NCBI GenBank assembly: GCA_964423745.1
Contig: CAYRGG010000041.1
Location: forward strand, 1-40,633
Direction: 5' to 3'
Length of the DNA: 40,633 nt
From: CAYRGG01 sp964423745
Lineage (GTDB): Bacteria > Pseudomonadota > Gammaproteobacteria > Competibacterales > Competibacteraceae
In this document: positions 39,738-40,633 of the stretch, piece after piece
Numbering within the stretch: the first letter of the stretch is position 1
How the letters are laid out: the number at the start of each line of letters is the position of its first letter
Program-made: the position numbers and the translations under genes
The notes under the pieces: model-generated
The model's database searches: none
The model's input: only the letters and a program-made list of their open reading frames with translations
Told to the model about the DNA's origin: nothing

Positions 39738-40517
39738 ATGACTAAAATAACTAAAAATGAACTAAATGGTAATAAAAAAAATTATAAAATACAGGATTCG
39801 ACTTCGGCGGGTAAAAGCCCCTCAAGTTCCAAAGTTAAACGCTATCAAGAATTAGTGATTGGAAAAGAAAATATAGTTAGTCTTTTAAAGTATGAGCTGA
39901 TTATCTTTTTTACCAGTTGGGTTCCAGGCGCTATAGGTATTTTCCTTCGGAGCAAGTTGTATCCGTACCTTTGCGGGGAAACAGGAAAAAACGTTGTTTT
40001 TGGTTGTAACACCGTTTTACGTCATCCTCATAAAATAAAAATTGGTAATAATGTTGTGATAGATGACAATGTGGTGTTAGATGCAAAGGGTGTAAAAAAT
40101 AATGGTATTACGCTAAAAGATGGTGTTTTTATTGGTCGCAACTCTATTTTAAGTTGTAAAGATGGCGATATTGAATTAGATGAGAATGCCAATGTAGGTT
40201 TTAATTGCGAAATCCTTTCATCTAGTAAAGTAAAAATTGGCAAGAATGGATTGATCGCCGCTTATTCCTATATTATGGGAGGTGGTAGTTATGCATTAGA
40301 TCCCAAGATTCCAATCAATCAACAATATGATTTTGAAGGAAAAGGCGGTGTAGAACTTAAAGAAGATGTTTGGGTTGGAGCTCACTGCTCTATATTGGAT
40401 GGTGTCACTGTGGGTCAGGGTTCGGTTATTGCTGCTGGAGCTGTGGTCACTAAGACGATTGAACCCATGTCAATCTCTGGAGGTACGCCTGCTAAATTAA
40501 TCAAAAAACGACACTAA
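39738..40517 (+). CDS. Hexapeptide-repeat acyltransferase
   Basis: A 259-residue left-handed beta-helix acetyltransferase like those of exopolysaccharide or lipopolysaccharide loci. After a charged 45-residue leader (Lys- and Ser-rich) and a hydrophobic stretch (ELIIFFTSWVPGAIGIFL) come repeats of the hexapeptide type: KIKIGNNVVIDDNVVLDAKG, GVFIGRNSILSC, VWVGAHCSILDGVTVG and QGSVIAAGAVVTKTIEP, closed by GGTPAKLIKKRH. The catalytic His is probably in GAHCSI. The DNA is AT-rich relative to parE/parC. No ribosome site stands out before the ATG. The neighbouring glycan genes would lie beyond the window. Confidence 0.85.
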   Translation: MTKITKNELNGNKKNYKIQDSTSAGKSPSSSKVKRYQELVIGKENIVSLLKYELIIFFTSWVPGAIGIFLRSKLYPYLCGETGKNVVFGCNTVLRHPHKIKIGNNVVIDDNVVLDAKGVKNNGITLKDGVFIGRNSILSCKDGDIELDENANVGFNCEILSSSKVKIGKNGLIAAYSYIMGGGSYALDPKIPINQQYDFEGKGGVELKEDVWVGAHCSILDGVTVGQGSVIAAGAVVTKTIEPMSISGGTPAKLIKKRH

Positions 40518-40586
40518 TATGAACTGCTCAGTATTAAACAAAACTTAAAATTTTACTGTCGCGACATACAATTCAGGAATAATAGA

Positions 40587-40602
40587 CCACTTGAAAAAGT
40601 GG
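40587..40602 (+). terminator. Hairpin downstream of the acyltransferase gene
   Basis: CCACTT and AAGTGG pair around a GAAA tetraloop. There is no T run after it, so it is only a possible terminator or an RNA-stabilising hairpin. Confidence 0.35.
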
Positions 40603-40633
40603 CAATGAACCCTCAACACTTCAGGTATGAGCT

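Noticed and set aside
1..40633. CRISPR arrays, tRNA or rRNA genes
   Set aside because: I saw no regularly spaced repeats of CRISPR type and no tRNA- or rRNA-like segments in the gaps.

Overview
The window looks like a chromosomal segment of a nitrogen-fixing, polyhydroxyalkanoate (PHA)-storing gammaproteobacterium. The evidence is a nif accessory cluster under a sigma54/NifA-type promoter, a PHA gene set (phaA, phaB, phaR), MiaE, BepA, and ParC/ParE of gammaproteobacterial size and motifs. Small toxin-antitoxin modules, an Uma2-type protein and dispersed repeats would fit a large filamentous sulfur oxidiser of the Beggiatoa/Thiothrix type. That placement is inference; the sequence alone does not fix the genus.

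Layout. 1-2944: the edge of a PQQ-dependent sugar dehydrogenase gene, a secreted glycerophosphodiesterase, and two unrecognised secreted or membrane proteins. 3113-3789: a PIN/Phd-type toxin-antitoxin pair whose toxin lacks the usual first catalytic Asp. 3943-9196: the nif region, with a NifA binding site, a -24/-12 promoter, nifB, a 2[4Fe-4S] ferredoxin, a Mop-type molybdate-binding protein, two 2Fe-2S ferredoxins, nifQ, draG and a bacterioferritin-like gene. Together these serve FeMo-cofactor synthesis (Fe-S core, Mo supply, electron supply), iron storage and post-translational control of nitrogenase reductase. 9301-10954, on the other strand: a small unrecognised protein, a NifX/NifB-C-like cofactor-binding protein and a short-chain dehydrogenase. 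11272-18367: an amylase-family enzyme, a secreted beta-propeller-like protein, a glycosyltransferase, miaE, a DUF1127 protein, a MocR-type regulator and an acetyltransferase.

18613-22640: phaA-phaB-phaR, then the outer-membrane quality-control protease bepA on the other strand. 23058-25478: a large protein joining an N-terminal FHA domain, a long acidic linker and a C-terminal domain that reads as the type VI secretion baseplate protein TssK. No other T6SS gene is near it. 25606-27665: a glycine-zipper lipoprotein, a LON-domain protein and a metallophosphatase.

27737-32204 is a mobile and decayed region. It holds an AbrB-like/PIN toxin-antitoxin pair, a small gene with an in-frame TAG, and an IS110-family (IS1111 group) element that has split one copy of a dispersed repeat. 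It also holds a secreted protein of unknown function and a MNT/HepT module bracketed by direct copies of a repeat, one of which has cut off the HepT toxin after about 31 residues. An Uma2-type protein closes the region. 32315-40517 returns to core genes: a family II pyrophosphatase, an acyl-CoA synthetase, a parE-parC operon and a hexapeptide acyltransferase.

The points most worth a second look are the FHA-TssK fusion, the repeat-truncated HepT with its orphan MNT partner, the IS1111 insertion into a repeat with a candidate guide RNA in its right end, and the Tyr-to-Phe change in the active site of PhaB.
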